Source of the DNA: Diphasiastrum complanatum
Lineage: Eukaryota; Streptophyta; Lycopodiopsida; Lycopodiales; Lycopodiaceae
DNA length: 64,000 nucleotides
Reading direction: 5' to 3'
NCBI GenBank assembly: GCA_029204225.1
Contig: CM055097.1
Span: forward strand, 42,884,858-42,948,857
Shown here: in pieces, positions 1-13,200 of the stretch
Layout of the letters: every line of letters begins with the position of its first letter
Numbering within the stretch: the stretch's first letter is position 1
Program-made: the position numbers and the translations under genes
The notes under the pieces: model-generated
Database searches by the model: none
What the model saw: only the letters and a program-made list of their open reading frames with translations
What the model was told of the DNA's origin: nothing

Positions 1-85
1 TTGAGCAAGATGGTCCACCAAGGCATTGTAGCCTTGTTGGTACCCAATCTTATATTCGGCATTCGTGTATTTTCTCCCAAAATCT

Positions 86-556
86 CTTTGCTATACAAAC
101 ATGAATACAATCATTTAGATACAAAACATGATTAGTAATTAAAAACATTACTAAAATAATTATAATAAAATCAAACTAAAAAAGCAAAACTTACAAATTA
201 GGCTTGTAAATTGGATTTCCCACCCGAGCCAAGGTGAGATTGGCCCAAGATTTGGTTGCTTCTCGTTGTTGTTTGAAGCGATCCGGATTCGGATGTTTGG
301 ACTCGTGTATCACCTTTGCCCAATCTTTCTTTGAAGCCCATTCCGGCCTTTTTTTTCCATTTTTTACATATCTTCGTAAGGATTGATGCTTATGACGAAT
401 ATGCGTACACGTGTTCGTCAATGCCCACACCTCCCCAAATCTATTTGATTGAGGAAACTCACTATTCAAAAGCGCAAGTATCTTATTCTTGTCATCTTGG
501 TTTTGTTGCTCCCAAGGAGTGAATAAGTTATGGCCAAAATATTTGAGATCCTCAAG
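86..556 (-). CDS. Unrecognised protein-coding exon(s), partial, running off the left edge
   Basis: A minus-strand open stretch begins after an acceptor-like tatcctag at 557-564. It reads about 120 codons (LEDLKYFGHNLFTPW..., later FGEVWALTNT and RRYVKNGKKRPEWASKKDW) to about 195, where GTAAGT gives a donor. A downstream acceptor (caaag, 86-90) joins in frame to codons reading DFGRKYTNAEYKIGYQQGY and continues past base 1. The composition, rich in Trp, Lys and Arg, looks like real protein rather than random ORF, and the splice phases agree. I do not recognise the family. A transposon-encoded protein is possible given the surroundings. No start codon is visible, so further exons probably lie upstream. 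Confidence 0.35.
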
Positions 557-1926
557 CTAGGATAAGATGTGTATTCTTAGTGTCAATATAATGCAACCTG
601 CAACATACAAGTGTAATGCATATCCAAAAGATTAGAGAAAAAACACACCAGAGATGAGAGAATCTAAGTTTGCAACCTTGCTCTCCAATTGTATGCCTTA
701 CAAGAGAGTGCAAACGAGACAATCTCCTTCTCCCAAAGCTCTTGAATCCTTGAGGAATTTTTCTCTTCCTTCGAGTGTCCAGTCCTACTTCCTACACTCC
801 ATGCAGCACGCCGGTGAATGAATGTCCCTCTCCATTACTTTTATCATGATGTTTCCTTGGAGTCTTTTTCTCTATTGCTCTCTTGAATTTTAAACCATTT
901 ATCAATTTTGGGTCATCTGAAGGCTGATTTTCTCCAAATTAATGGTAGAAAAGGTTTATATCCTATAAGTACAACTTCTCCCAATTACCCCTTGTGCAAA
1001 ATGAAGAACGGAAAATTTATTTAGGTTTAAAAACTAGTTGTCAAAATGTTAAAGTCGCCAAAGCTAAGTGGTCCAGTTATTTTAGTGAAATTAATATTGA
1101 GAGCCTCATTGCACTTTTAGCTTCAAAAATCATCGAGATTGCTACGGTGTTTGGCTTCATTCACAACAATGGCATAATGAAAACTGTAAAGGTCCATTGG
1201 ATATTCACCACTTCATAAAAAAATTTCTTAGAAAGGTATGATTTAGAAATGTTAGAATTAGATCCAAAAGGCAAAAGGAAGCATGCAACAAAATCAACTG
1301 CTTGCAAATAGTACAAACATATATTCTTGACTTTTTAGAAATTATCACCAGACCAAAATCCCTAATATAATTACCTCAAATGTGAAACATTCTTGGACAT
1401 CACAAAATCTTTGTACATTAAAATATTTTTGATTTTGTAAAATTGTTTGGAAGGTGAAAATAAAGAGAATTTGCAAGCTTTTTGGCATGCACATTAATGA
1501 AATGTGCTAACCTTGCTTTTGTAGCTAAGGTGTCTAGAGAAACCAAACCTTGCAATCTTGGATGCTTTTGTAGTCTCATGTGGAAGTAAGAAGCTAAGTG
1601 ATGCTCAAGTTATAATATGTGCCACTCATAATAAATAGTTTTGTCATTTATTCAATTTATTAAGACCTAGGAGCATTTTTTTCTATAGTATTATGATTGT
1701 CATCATTTGTACAAACCGTCAAACCCTTGAATAGTACTTTTGTGATTTGTCTGACTAGAGACTTTGGAAGGTTTTGTGGAGCTCAACTTTGATAATGTGA
1801 ACAATATATAGGATTTTCACATTCAACAGTTATATTTGTAGCTACAATCTATATCCACTAGTAAATTGTCATTTCAATTTGAGTTTTTCTCACAATCATA
1901 AGTACATAAAATAAAAGGTGGTGGAT
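557..1926. other. No gene recognised
   Basis: AT-rich sequence with only short, unremarkable ORFs. The stretch around 990-1218 is open for 74 codons on the plus strand but shows no recognisable motif. I see no RNA gene or clear repeat here. Confidence 0.5.
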
Positions 1927-2142
1927 GATTGGCTTAATTAGGGTCAACTTATTTTGAATTTCAAAGGACGTCAAAAGATAAATCAGTTGTTGCAGTTCTT
2001 CAGTTTCTAACAGATAGCTTCTTCTTGGCGATGTGATTGGCTTAATTAGGGTCAACTTATTTTAAATTTCAAAAGACGTCAAAAGATGAATCAATTGTTG
2101 CAATTCTTCGGTTTCTAACAGATAGCTTCTTCTTGGCGATGT
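1927..2142. repeat. 108-bp tandem duplication, two copies
   Basis: Bases 1927-2034 and 2035-2142 are near-identical direct copies starting gattggcttaattagggtc and ending ttcttcttggcgatgt. A handful of substitutions separate them (for example ggacgtc versus agacgtc). No coding sense is apparent. Confidence 0.9.
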
Positions 2143-2814
2143 GATCTCTCATTGTAATCAACTACTTCGCTTGAATTAGAGCAAGTATTTTGTAAAGCTT
2201 TTGTAGCAGTGGATGATTATGACTGTTACAAAAAGTTTGTTTCATGCCAAATGGATAACTAAAGTTTGGAAATTTATATTTACGAGTTTGCTATGGATGC
2301 CACCCTAGACATCATAAAGTCGCATGTGGATTATCAGAACGAGTGCCATCAAAACATGTCACCATCACTTGAGAATGCAATCCACATTGCCATAGTTCAT
2401 GATTATACTATGGTAGCCTCGAGAAAGCAAACCAACAGCCAAAGCTGAATCTCTCTCAAAATAAGAAATCCAAGAAAAGGCGTTTTGATAGTTCACATTA
2501 TTTGGAAAAATTGGATGACATTGCATCTAAAAAGCACAATACATTCACTCGATTGAAAGCACAAAAAGAAACTGGTATGTTCTTTGCACGTAACCGAAAC
2601 ATATGATGAACCAATGCCAAAAAAAAAAAGAATTTAGCATCGCATGTGAAGATGGTAGAACTTCCTCGTGGGAGTAATCTTTCTTCAGTTGACTTTTCTT
2701 TTATAGAGAATTGTAGTTGTGACTCTTGCTTTACTATTGCTTCATTTAGGCCTAATGCTTCTTGGTTCAATGGAAGGCTCGAACTTGAGACCAAAGAAAC
2801 TTTGGATGTCAAGC

Positions 2815-3085
2815 GTTAACCCATTAACAAGAATGGATGATATTGTAGATTAACTTGGTGGAGCTAAATACTTTACTAAGATGTATCTTAGAACAATATA
2901 TCATCATCGGGATCCATTCCAATGATGGTACCAAGACTAGATGTCAATCCAATTTGGACATCATGAATTGTTGTCCCCCATTTCACTATTCTATGCCACT
3001 TAGTTTATTGTGGTATTCTACTTTGGTTCTTGAAAAGCCAACAAGCCTTTATACCACTACTTAACATGAATAGCCAATACTTACC
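2815..3085 (+). pseudogene. Decayed Ty3/gypsy reverse transcriptase fragment
   Basis: The plus strand reads PLTRMDDIVD, stop, [12 protein letters not shown] and YHH with a frameshift. This corresponds to the gypsy RT stretch normally read as P.P.I.DL.D.L.GA..F.K.DL..GYHQ. Downstream, FGHHE corresponds to the next conserved block (F.T.FG.YE). Internal stops and frame changes show it is dead. No LTR or primer-binding site is visible beside it, so it is an isolated relic. Confidence 0.6.
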
Positions 3086-3089
3086 CTTA

Positions 3090-5315
3090 ATCATGCCATT
3101 CATATCCAAAAACATAGTTCTCTTTTCAATAAGCTTGGATGTTTTGGTCAATTTTAAGCATGTTATGACCACTAAGGCTTGCCCAACTAGTGGTTTCCTA
3201 ATTTATCCCTAGGTAATCCTAACTAACTCCCACAAGGGAAGGGAAGATAAGTGCATAAGAGAAATAATCCCACAATAACAAGCACAGTAACATAAAACCA
3301 AGAGGAAAGCTTAGTGGGCTCGAGCACCTACCACCAAGTATTCTATCCACAAGTGGGAACACCAAGTTAAGCAAGAATAGATTAGTTCTATTAAAGCTTG
3401 GGCTTATACAAGTGTTACCTAAGGTCCCCAAATCCACTTCTATATGTACAATGATTGGCAGGCCCATATGCTAAGATGCTTATGAGATACTCCCAAAGCT
3501 TATTGCTAAGCTATTCTAAGAAGTGACTTTAGTTGATGGCAAGAGCGAAAATAGACCTATATCTGACAATAAGAACATGTCTATATACAGGTTAGATATA
3601 GAATTGTGTATAGATTTAAAGAAATCATCCAATGTTTCTCATGTGAAGTGCTAACCACATAGCATTAAGGGCTTTTCAAGTAGCGCTCCTATAATGTGGG
3701 AGTGCAACACCGTGAATACCCTACATTTTATATGGCTCTCTTCAAATGTTCCATTTGACAATAGCACTATCCATTCTGAAAAGTTTCAACTTTAACTTCT
3801 AGAGACATAGATATGACTGTTCAAAGTTGCGTTTATGAGAATAAACTTCTAAATCATATCGGAAAATTCTTGATCGATTTTATTCATCAGTCCTATGGAA
3901 ATTTTGCAAAGCCTCTTAGGACTAGCTGCAGAACTAGATAATTCCATGTCAGATCAACCAGAATATGTGGTTAGCAAACACCTAATAAACTGGTTTCAAT
4001 GCATACTTCGGTGTGTATAACCAAGTGTTCTTGTTACAACTCTAGTGATGACTAGCAAAGTACCAGATTTAATTACCTTGTGGGTAGAAGATCCACATCA
4101 ATCAATCAGATGCCTTGTAAAGATAAAACATGCAGTTGAAAGCTCGGTTCACAAGTTTTTTATGACTTGCCTGCAGCGTTTAGGCTTATGTGAGATTGTC
4201 AGTAGCATTGGCAGACTTAGATGTCGCTCCTAGAATATATTTTTTTAGAAACCAATATGTGCTAGATCGCATAAGTTACCAGTATAAGAATTCACAGATA
4301 GCTTCTGATCTGTAAGTATTCTTCCATTCGCTTGCTTTGCCCCCAACACCGCCACCCCTCCCCCCCCCCTGTGTTTTTCCACTGCTTATATGTTTGACGT
4401 AAGCTTATTGAGTTGGTCTTCTTGCCACAACATTCTCAAATAGAAAAGAGAAGGCTCGGAACAGCCAAATCTCTCAGATGACATACAAAGGCCTTGTGCA
4501 CAAAATCCTGAAGGGCGAATTGGCAATTTGCAGTCCTTCAAAAGACCAGACTCACAAAATTGAGTTGGCAGTATGGAGTCAACTAGTGCTTTTTTTGCAT
4601 CAAATTGTATGGCTAAAGAACTTTCAACTTGAAACCCTTGCATTTGTCTGGAATGTACACGACTTTGAATGAGTACTTAGATTTATGAGGAGACACTCAC
4701 GTGCCATCATACAACTCTCTGGTCATGTGGCATTTGCAGGACATTGCTTTTCCATCTTGCATGATTGCATTCACTTTGAAACTTCACCCTTTTTGCTGAC
4801 CAACAAGGTCTTGTATCTCTGAAGAAAGATAATTACAAACAACTATGTTCATCTTTTACAAATTTAACATTTTTCTCTCCGTAGCAATCTCAATCATAGA
4901 TATGTAGTTAAGTCCCAGTGTAATGTACTTTCATCCTACTGTACACTGTAATCTAGAATTTCAAGCATCCAAGCCTTAAACTAATGTCTATTCTTTATAA
5001 AGGGTAGACAGCAAATTTCTCAGGTTATATCACATCCTCTTGCCAAGTAAAAAGTAGAGAAGAAGAAATGAGTCCCTAGCATAAAACTGGGTTCTCAGAA
5101 GCAAGAGGAGTTTAAATGAACTTTTAGGTCTGTGTGCTCATCAAATGCAGATTCTGTAACTGGTGTATGTCTAATCAGTATGTTTGACAAAACCATTCTT
5201 AGAGGCCTCACAGAAGAGCCTTTCAGAACATTGACCATTGCAAGATAGTTACACTCGTATAGACTCACCATTAGCGATTACAACCATCTCAAGGACTGAC
5301 AAGGTTTGGAGAGCT
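3090..5315. other. Intergenic / 3' flank of the receptor kinase gene
   Basis: No coding gene is recognised. The part nearest 5315 must hold the 3' UTR of the minus-strand kinase gene, but I could not fix a polyadenylation site. Bases 4338-4372 contain C-rich low-complexity sequence. Other ORFs are short and featureless. Confidence 0.5.
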
Positions 5316-5732
5316 TTACCTGCCTTCCATCAGATCTTCAGAAATTACAGGATTTTTTGTCGAATTTTCAATATTCAAACTGCAGATAACAGGGCCTGAT
5401 GAAAAGACTGACGAACCATCCGATTCAAATGTGGTAGAAGTCGGTAGCGTGTGTTGCCAACTTGCCGTAAAAGATTGATTAGAGATGCTGGCAGTTGGAC
5501 TACACACCATACTGTGATCTCTCTCCCCAAAGACAGGGTACTCACTGACACGCTGTACCATTTTCAGAGATTGAACTACTTCACCCATTGTAGGCCTTTG
5601 GCTTGCCTCAGGAGCTACACAGGCAGCTGCGATGGCTGCCACCTGAAGAAAGTCTTCCCTATTGTATAGTCCATTTAACTTGGGATCTACTAATTCATCC
5701 AGGCGAGCTCTGTCCTTCAAGACTGGCCTTGC
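5316..5732 (-). CDS. Kinase gene exon 8 (C-lobe end, tail, stop)
   Basis: The acceptor ccacag precedes GCAAGGCCAGTC. The exon reads [19 protein letters not shown], then [20 protein letters not shown], the conserved subdomain XI Arg region. A Ser-rich tail follows, with TTFES and VFSSGP, ending at the stop at 5316-5318. Confidence 0.93.
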   Translation of the reverse strand, partial: ARPVLKDRARLDELVDPKLNGLYNREDFLQVAAIAAACVAPEASQRPTMGEVVQSLKMVQRVSEYPVFGERDHSMVCSPTASISNQSFTASWQHTLPTSTTFESDGSSVFSSGPVICSLNIENSTKNPVISEDLMEGR

Positions 5733-8700
5733 CTGTGGTCATGAGATACATTGACACTCATTCATTTACACGTATTGGCCCAAAGCAAGTATAGATCACG
5801 AACAACTAATCCAGGCCGAGCATGCTGGTATATTCTGCTTAAGCATTCAAATCTCTATAGTAATCTAGCGAGGGTCCAGTGGTCAATGTGAAAAGCAACC
5901 TTACCCATGTGACAAGGTTTTCCTGGCCTGAAGGTCGAGACATGTCCACAGGTCTTCTTCCAGACAATAATTCAAGCAACACAACACCATAGCTGTATAC
6001 GTCACTTTTCACCAACAAATGACCTGTCATAGCATATTCAGGGGCTACGTATCTGCACAAACGTTTCATGTCTCAGTTTAAGGCCCCAACATCTGAAACA
6101 TACTACAGGACTGATGATGGCTCATAAGTAAAAGGAATGGAATGAGTGCCCTTTGTCTAGCACAACATAAAGAATAATTCAAAACATAATCAGTCTAGAG
6201 CTCATTGACAAACTCAATTAGATGAAGTGTCTGCTCTAAACAAGCTGGAAATAAAGTTTCAAAGATCACTACAATGATGGTAATATAGGTTCATCCATTC
6301 ATTTAACTCCCAAAATGCATCAGGATTTCAGTGTCTGCCTCTATAATTGCACACAAGAAATATTCTCCAAATGAGGAAGTAATGCAATGATATTTATATG
6401 GTACTAGTATGTGGTTGTATGTTATAATAGTCAATTTAACAAGACGGGTTAGTAATGGAGAGTTTTAGGCTCATCATTTATGCATGAATTTGAAATTCAC
6501 AAACATATGTACAACATCTTATCGAACATTAAAATTGGTCCTCAGAAAAGCAGCCAAGCTGTGTTTAGATAGAAATGCTTCGCAAACTGAGTTTGAAGCC
6601 ACTCTAATGTCCAGAAAATTTAGGAAATAGTGGTTGTAAGGCATCTCAGGTTTTTTTAACGTTATTGAAGAAACTATGTACAGGTATCACACTTCAACGC
6701 ATTGATTAACCAAATTTTGCTGTTACAAGCACCTTAATGATTACTTATGGATCAGAGAATAACTTGCTGAATTGCAAGAACTTTTGTCCTCAAGAAAAGA
6801 TTCACTCTGATAATAATTATAACCTAAATCTCTGCAACATCTAGATTCTACACAGTAGTGCAGAATCAAGTACCAAACTATAAATTTGGAAACCAGAAGA
6901 TTCAAATTTGATGGGCTGGTGTTTGTAGATCATCTCATTATGTTTATTCATACATGCACTCGATCACAATAGCGAACCTAAAATTTCTAAAGGAAAAAGC
7001 GAACAAATTAGCATGGTAGAATCTTGGCTTGATTCAAATCAATTAGCATATCTCAAGATGTTTCTTGGTTGATCTTGTTCATAATTTACAGCACAAATTT
7101 ATATGGATGCTTACATACTGTGGAGCTTAGAAGCCCGTTCCGACCAAAATGGGTCGGAACGTTCTGTTCCGAACGTTCCGTACGTTCCGGAACGTTCCTG
7201 GTCGGAGCGATATTTGTGTTTTTCAGTTAATCAGCTGTATTTTTTATATGTATTTTAAAAAAACATATTTTTTTTTTTTTGAGGGCATCTATCTAAGCTG
7301 TAGAGTATACACATTTCTATGAGATAAGAAAGAGAAACAAAGAAGAGAGTAGCAACCTTAAGTCAACATAGTGATACACACCTAATCTAGTACTAATTCA
7401 TTCTGTACTTTGTGTAGGCTTCATGTTTATAAAAATTAATTTTCGTTTTGGAAATTTAGTTGTTTACAATACTAGTCTTTCCAATGAATCTATAAACTTA
7501 TGTCAAACACCTATCTCAACCAAAGAAACTAAAAAATTAACTTCAACTTAACGAAGGTCCACTATCAATTTTAAAACATCAAGTCAATTGTGCATAAAAT
7601 GGAAATTCTATGCTATAGATAACCTCCGGCCATGTAATCTGCATTGAAGGGTATGTGCATTAAGGTATGTCAGACATACATTCATTTTTTACATGTCTAT
7701 GGACAGCAACGTGCTAAGTTTCTACGCTTCTTTGAGGTGAAAACCAGGCTCAGCTACAATGAAGTATAACACATCAAAGGAATAGTATGCTAGAAATATC
7801 AGTCCAAATACAGCAAGCTTTTGCATCAGTGTTTACCCGAACGTCCCCATTACACGAGTCGCCACATAGTTCCTTTGACCTTCAGGAGCCTGCTTCGCCA
7901 GTCCAAAATCGGCAACTTTTGGATTAAAATCATTTTCAAGGAGAATGTTTGAGGCCTTGAAATCCCTGTGGATCACACATGGTTGAGAATCTTCATGAAG
8001 ATAAGCAAGACCTCTAGCAGCTCCAATTGCAATTTTCATCCTTGTGTCCCAATCCAGAGGAGTAGTTGCTCCCAGCCTTCCTGTGCAATGTAACACAAAA
8101 TCTTCATTGTGTACCTGGAACTTTTGAGCTCCTAGAAAGTGTTGAAGATCTTAGGATGCTGACAGAACTTCAAGTACTCTAGTTACACTGACTGAAACCT
8201 TTTTTGTTACAAAAGCTTTAAATTCCACACGTGCTTTGACAGATGCAATCACCTAACAGACAAGGCTTAAAATGTGTTATGCACAGAAAGAAAGTTGCGA
8301 CTGAGCATATGGACAAATCTTCTAAGAAGCACACATCACAGACAGACATCTCTATGATATGATGCTTAGCACCCCTTTTCCCCTACTTTCAGAAGGAAAA
8401 ATTGCATGGAGGAAAATTGACTCCTCCATGTTCTAAGTTCATGGCCCTCTATCCTGGAAGATTTATCTGCAGTGTGTCTAATAGGTTCCTTTCAGTTGCA
8501 GGAAGAGGACCTAAGGGGGATAACCAAATCAGCCAAATGAATCACATTACCCAATAAATAGAAATAAAGTGTTTCATATGCAGTGCAGAGCCCAGTAGAT
8601 TATTCTCAAAGCAATCTAACTTGCCAGTGCAAGATCAGCATCTCCCAAAAGATCAAAACTATATGAAAAGCAAACAAAGAAATATCAGTAAGCATTTGAA

Positions 8701-10169
8701 TTTTGAACAATAAATTGCAGTGGTTCTACATCGACTGCCTACTCTGTCACCAGAGTTACTCCTATCCAGGACGTAATAGGGGTGTGCAGCATATTTAAGA
8801 TCTGTTCACACCATGTCTTTACCTTCTATCAATTGATGAAATGCAGATTTGCTCTGGCAACCAGCTTGTTTAGGTGTTGTGCAGAAAACTGGCAGCAACC
8901 CATCTCCCCTGGCTGAATTCATTTGTGAGAAGGCACCTTTTTCAGTGAACTTAATTGGCCACCCTATAAGCAAATGATGTGATTCAGTTGTATGCTTGGA
9001 TACTAATGATGGACTTGAGATGGTGTTTGCTTATGATAACTGTAACTCATATGGTGATTTTAACTATAACATAAGGAAGTCTTATGAAGCATGTATAATT
9101 ACGTTATGGGTTTGCTGGAATACAAGTAATGAACTATTTGGCAATGGTTTTATGATATTTGAAGACATGGTAACCTCTTATAAACATGAATCATACTTGA
9201 CTACATCCTGAAAATAGACTGCACTACCATTAACCCAGTACTTTCGGTTTGGAATCATTAGCACGTAGGTGTTTCGCTTAAGTAGTTGGAGATGGGTAGC
9301 TCGCAGGAAATGACTTCGCCTCGCATTCAGGTATGAAGCTTTATGAAGTTACACCAACATGGAAGGTTATCTCACCAACACTACAACCGGTTCATGCACA
9401 CATGAGGGACTTCAAGAATTGCTTAAAGTGATTGTTTTTGAAGTTATGATCCTACAAAGTGCTTACTTTTCATGCTTTGAATTTTATAAGGATTGGTCTA
9501 CTATACCTATAGCAAGGTCTAGAATTGTTTTTAAAAAAAAGAAGCTTAAGAGCAACTTTTGTGAGTAAGCTATGGAATTGTGCAGAGTTTGACTTTGACG
9601 TGCTTGAATGGCATGGATTTGCCCAAGCTGTAGCTTGGACTCCCAAACATTTCTCATGGGTTGTCCTTGGGGCTAGTATGGCACGGATCTGCCCTAGTAC
9701 CTAGCACTATGCCAAAGTCAAGTCTCTTTTCATCTGTGTATTGCAAGATAGCTTCTTACATGTAGAATGCTTATGTGAACTTAATACATTCTTTTTGCTC
9801 TTGTACTAATCAGTATGGCATCTGCCCTGATACGGTTCCGTTAAAGGGCATAATGTATTGCTAATTATGAAGTGCATGATAGGGAAAATTGGACGTATTA
9901 TTTGTAATTGCAATCAAGCTGATAAAGTAATGAATCTTGTTTTGGACATGGATAACAACTGATGCTCAGCTATGACACTTGTTTTCCTCACGTAACTAAC
10001 TCGTGCGGTTGTATTTTCTGGGATGGTGGCAAGTAACAGCTGGGTGTCCTAATTCGCTTTATGGTACTCTGTATTGTAAGACTTTATACAGCTTTGTTTC
10101 ACCTGTTATGCTATAAATTAAAGGGTTCAAAGGGTTTGGTCTTGATTGGTCAAGAGGGACCATGTGATG

Positions 10170-10252
<83 letters not shown>

Positions 10253-13200
10253 CCACATGCTCCAGCCATGGCGCCACCTCCCACCCGTGTTGCTGCTGGC
10301 AGAACCCCCCCACCACCTCCGCTGTAGCTCCGCCCCCTGCTGCCGCCTTCCCTACCTCCACCTCCATTGTTGTAGCTCCGCCCCCTCCTATTGCCGCCCT
10401 CCCTGTCTCCACCTTCATCGCTGCAGCTCCGCCTCCCCCTGTTGCCGCCTTCCCTGCCTCCACCTCCACCTCTGCCCCCCCTGCTATTGCCTTCCCTGTC
10501 TCCACCTCCACCACTGCAGCAGCTCTGCCCCCCCCCCCCGCTACCGCCTCCCCTACACCCACCCCCGCTGCAGCTACCCCTGTTGTCACCTCCCCCACTC
10601 CCGCCCTCCCTGCTGCAGCAGTGCCGCCCCCTGCTGCCACCTCCCCCACCTTCGCTTTCCCTGTTGCAGTTGTACCCCCCCTGCTGTCACCTCCCCTACA
10701 CTCCCCTCCCTCGTTGCATCTGCGCCGCCCCCTGCTGACACCTCCCCCTCCGCCCCTCCTGCTGATTGCCATCTGCCTCCCCCTCGTTGACCCTGATGCT
10801 GGCAATTTTGATGGCATCACATCAACCCTACCTGCAGTTTTGGATCCCATTCTTCCTACTCCGACCATCGCTAGCTCACAACCTACAGCTAGCATCCCGT
10901 ATAATTGTTCTCTTCTTGGCAGATTGATCAAATCAGGGCCAATTTTCAGACTTTGCGGCAAGAAATCTCACAGCTGAAAGGAACGGTTACGTCTTTGATT
11001 CACGAGAATAACATGCTGCAGTCCAAGGTAGCATCACTCACACAATCCATCGGGACCAAACAGGCTGCGGCTTGGGCGTCTACCACCAATATGATACGGG
11101 AACTAGAGATCAAGATTGAAAAGCAGCAAGAAGAGGCCCTTTCTTGGGCATCAGTTCTGAAAAAAGGCACCAAACCAAGCGCTCCCATCTCTTCGATTAT
11201 CTCAGCCACGATCTCGGAAGAGAAATCACAAGACCAAAAACCGCACAACATTAGAGTTCGTGGGATCCCGAATACACAGGATGCCTTGGCTGAAGCCAAA
11301 CGCTTTTTTGACACCACTCTCGGGCACAGGACAGATGGGTTAGATACCGCATGGAGGACCACTAGAGATGCAGCCACACTCATTATCCGCTTCACTTCCC
11401 TCGCGAGTCGCCGGGATGGTTTGCGGTGCAGAGCTAAGCTACGTGGTACCACTATCTACATGGATGATGACCTCACGTTTATCCAAGTAGAGGAGAGGCG
11501 TAAGGCCTTTCAGGCAGCCCGTGAGTCTGGCAGACGAGTCATTTATCGGGATGGACGAGTGCGCTTTCTTGATAGCGCTCCTAGCAGCTCCCGGTGCTAG
11601 GGATTTGGGGTGCCCGGGGTTGGGAGCACCCCGGGGCCCCATCCACACCACCTTCAAATTGGAGTGTGGAATTGTGCTAACATACATTCATCTTCTACAG
11701 CAGGGGATCTAGTTGACTTTATCACAGGCAGAGACATATTAATCATCATGGAGACACACGAGAGCCCGGAGCGAGGACTTTCTTTCCTGGATATAGATGG
11801 GACTCAGTATTCCGACAAGAGACTAGGCTGCCAGTGGCTGAGGTTCAGGTGGGGTCGCATGTCTGTACCGAGAGACTCTCCATTCGAGTATTGACTTCAT
11901 CCGACATGACGAGCAGGCCCGCTACATATGGACTCGCATTGTGGGTTAGGATATTGGTTTGGACAGAGATCTTTTTGTTGCAGCATGTTACTTTTCACCA
12001 GAGTCCATCTTTTGCGGAGGGTATTGGATCTCCATATTAGGACCTCTCACCAGATATTATCAGATTCGAGGCATATTCTCCTCACAAGGGACTTTAATGC
12101 CCGCACATCTTCGAGACAAACAGAGTTCTTCGACATCTCCGATCAGCTACGTGTTCCTGCCCTTGACAGTGTACCAGGACCTCCGCGGACAGTTTGGGAC
12201 CTATTACTTCATATGGTGAGCACTTACTGCAGTTTGGAGAGGCGCATGAGCTAGCCATTAATAATGGCTTACCCTGCTGGCCACATTCAGACAACTATAC
12301 ATGCCATCCTCACAGTGGAGGACATAGTGTCGTTGATTATCTCATGGGGTCACCATCCTTTGTACCCATAGTCTCTGACTTCCGCATTTCTCCCACCACC
12401 CGTGGAGGACATAGTGTCGTTGATTATCTCATGGGGTCACCATCCTTTGTACCCATAGTCTCTGATCACTCATTTCTCTCATTCGATATTGGCCACCTCC
12501 CATCCACTCACTCATCTACACTACCCCTGATTACCTAATCACGCACGTACACATTTGATCCAATTTACATGCCACTTTACCGGCAGTCCTCTCTCTCCAC
12601 ACGGCTGCATCACTAACTCTTCCCACAAAACTTCATCCCCAAAAGACTCGACGCACACCTCGACCATTGCACCCCCCTTGATGTTGAGTGTCGTTCCCTT
12701 CACCAGTCAGTTACTTATTCACGTATCCACGCTCCACATCTGCTTCGATCTTCCCGACATTCCTACCATTGTGTTCTTCGTCGTAAGAAGCGTTCCTACG
12801 ATGATACTGAAGGGAGACGTCTTATTGACCTTCTCTTCAGTTTTGCTTTGGGCGCTTTTGGCGTGAGTTCATTCCTCGCTCCCCACCACCCTTATGCTAC
12901 CAGCTTGTATACCGTCCCTACCGACTCACCCATCTCTATATCTCCACGACCATCTGAGTTCTCCTTCTTCACATCTGACATGGTACTTGCAACCATTAAG
13001 AAGATGAAATCCAACAAGGCCAGAGATATTGACGACCTTGAATCGGAACTCCTTTCCCATGCCTCGGACGTACTTGCTCCTACTACATCCACCCTTCTTA
13101 ATTCCGCAGCTGTTTCTGGTTTCCCTTCATCCTGGTGCACTAACATCATCCACCCCATCCATAAGAATGGTGACCCCATGATTCCGAGTAACTACCGTAC

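Noticed and set aside
10146-10790. Plus-strand ORFs of Ser-Leu repeats followed by Pro/Cys/His-rich text
   Set aside because: Direct translation of (CT)n and the minisatellite in alternative frames; only the LINE ORF1 frame has homology.
10059-10961. 300-codon minus-strand ORF rich in Gly/Ala/Val
   Set aside because: It is the complement of the C-rich minisatellite in the LINE A leader; its repeats mirror the DNA repeat and part of it is (GA)n-encoded RERE text.
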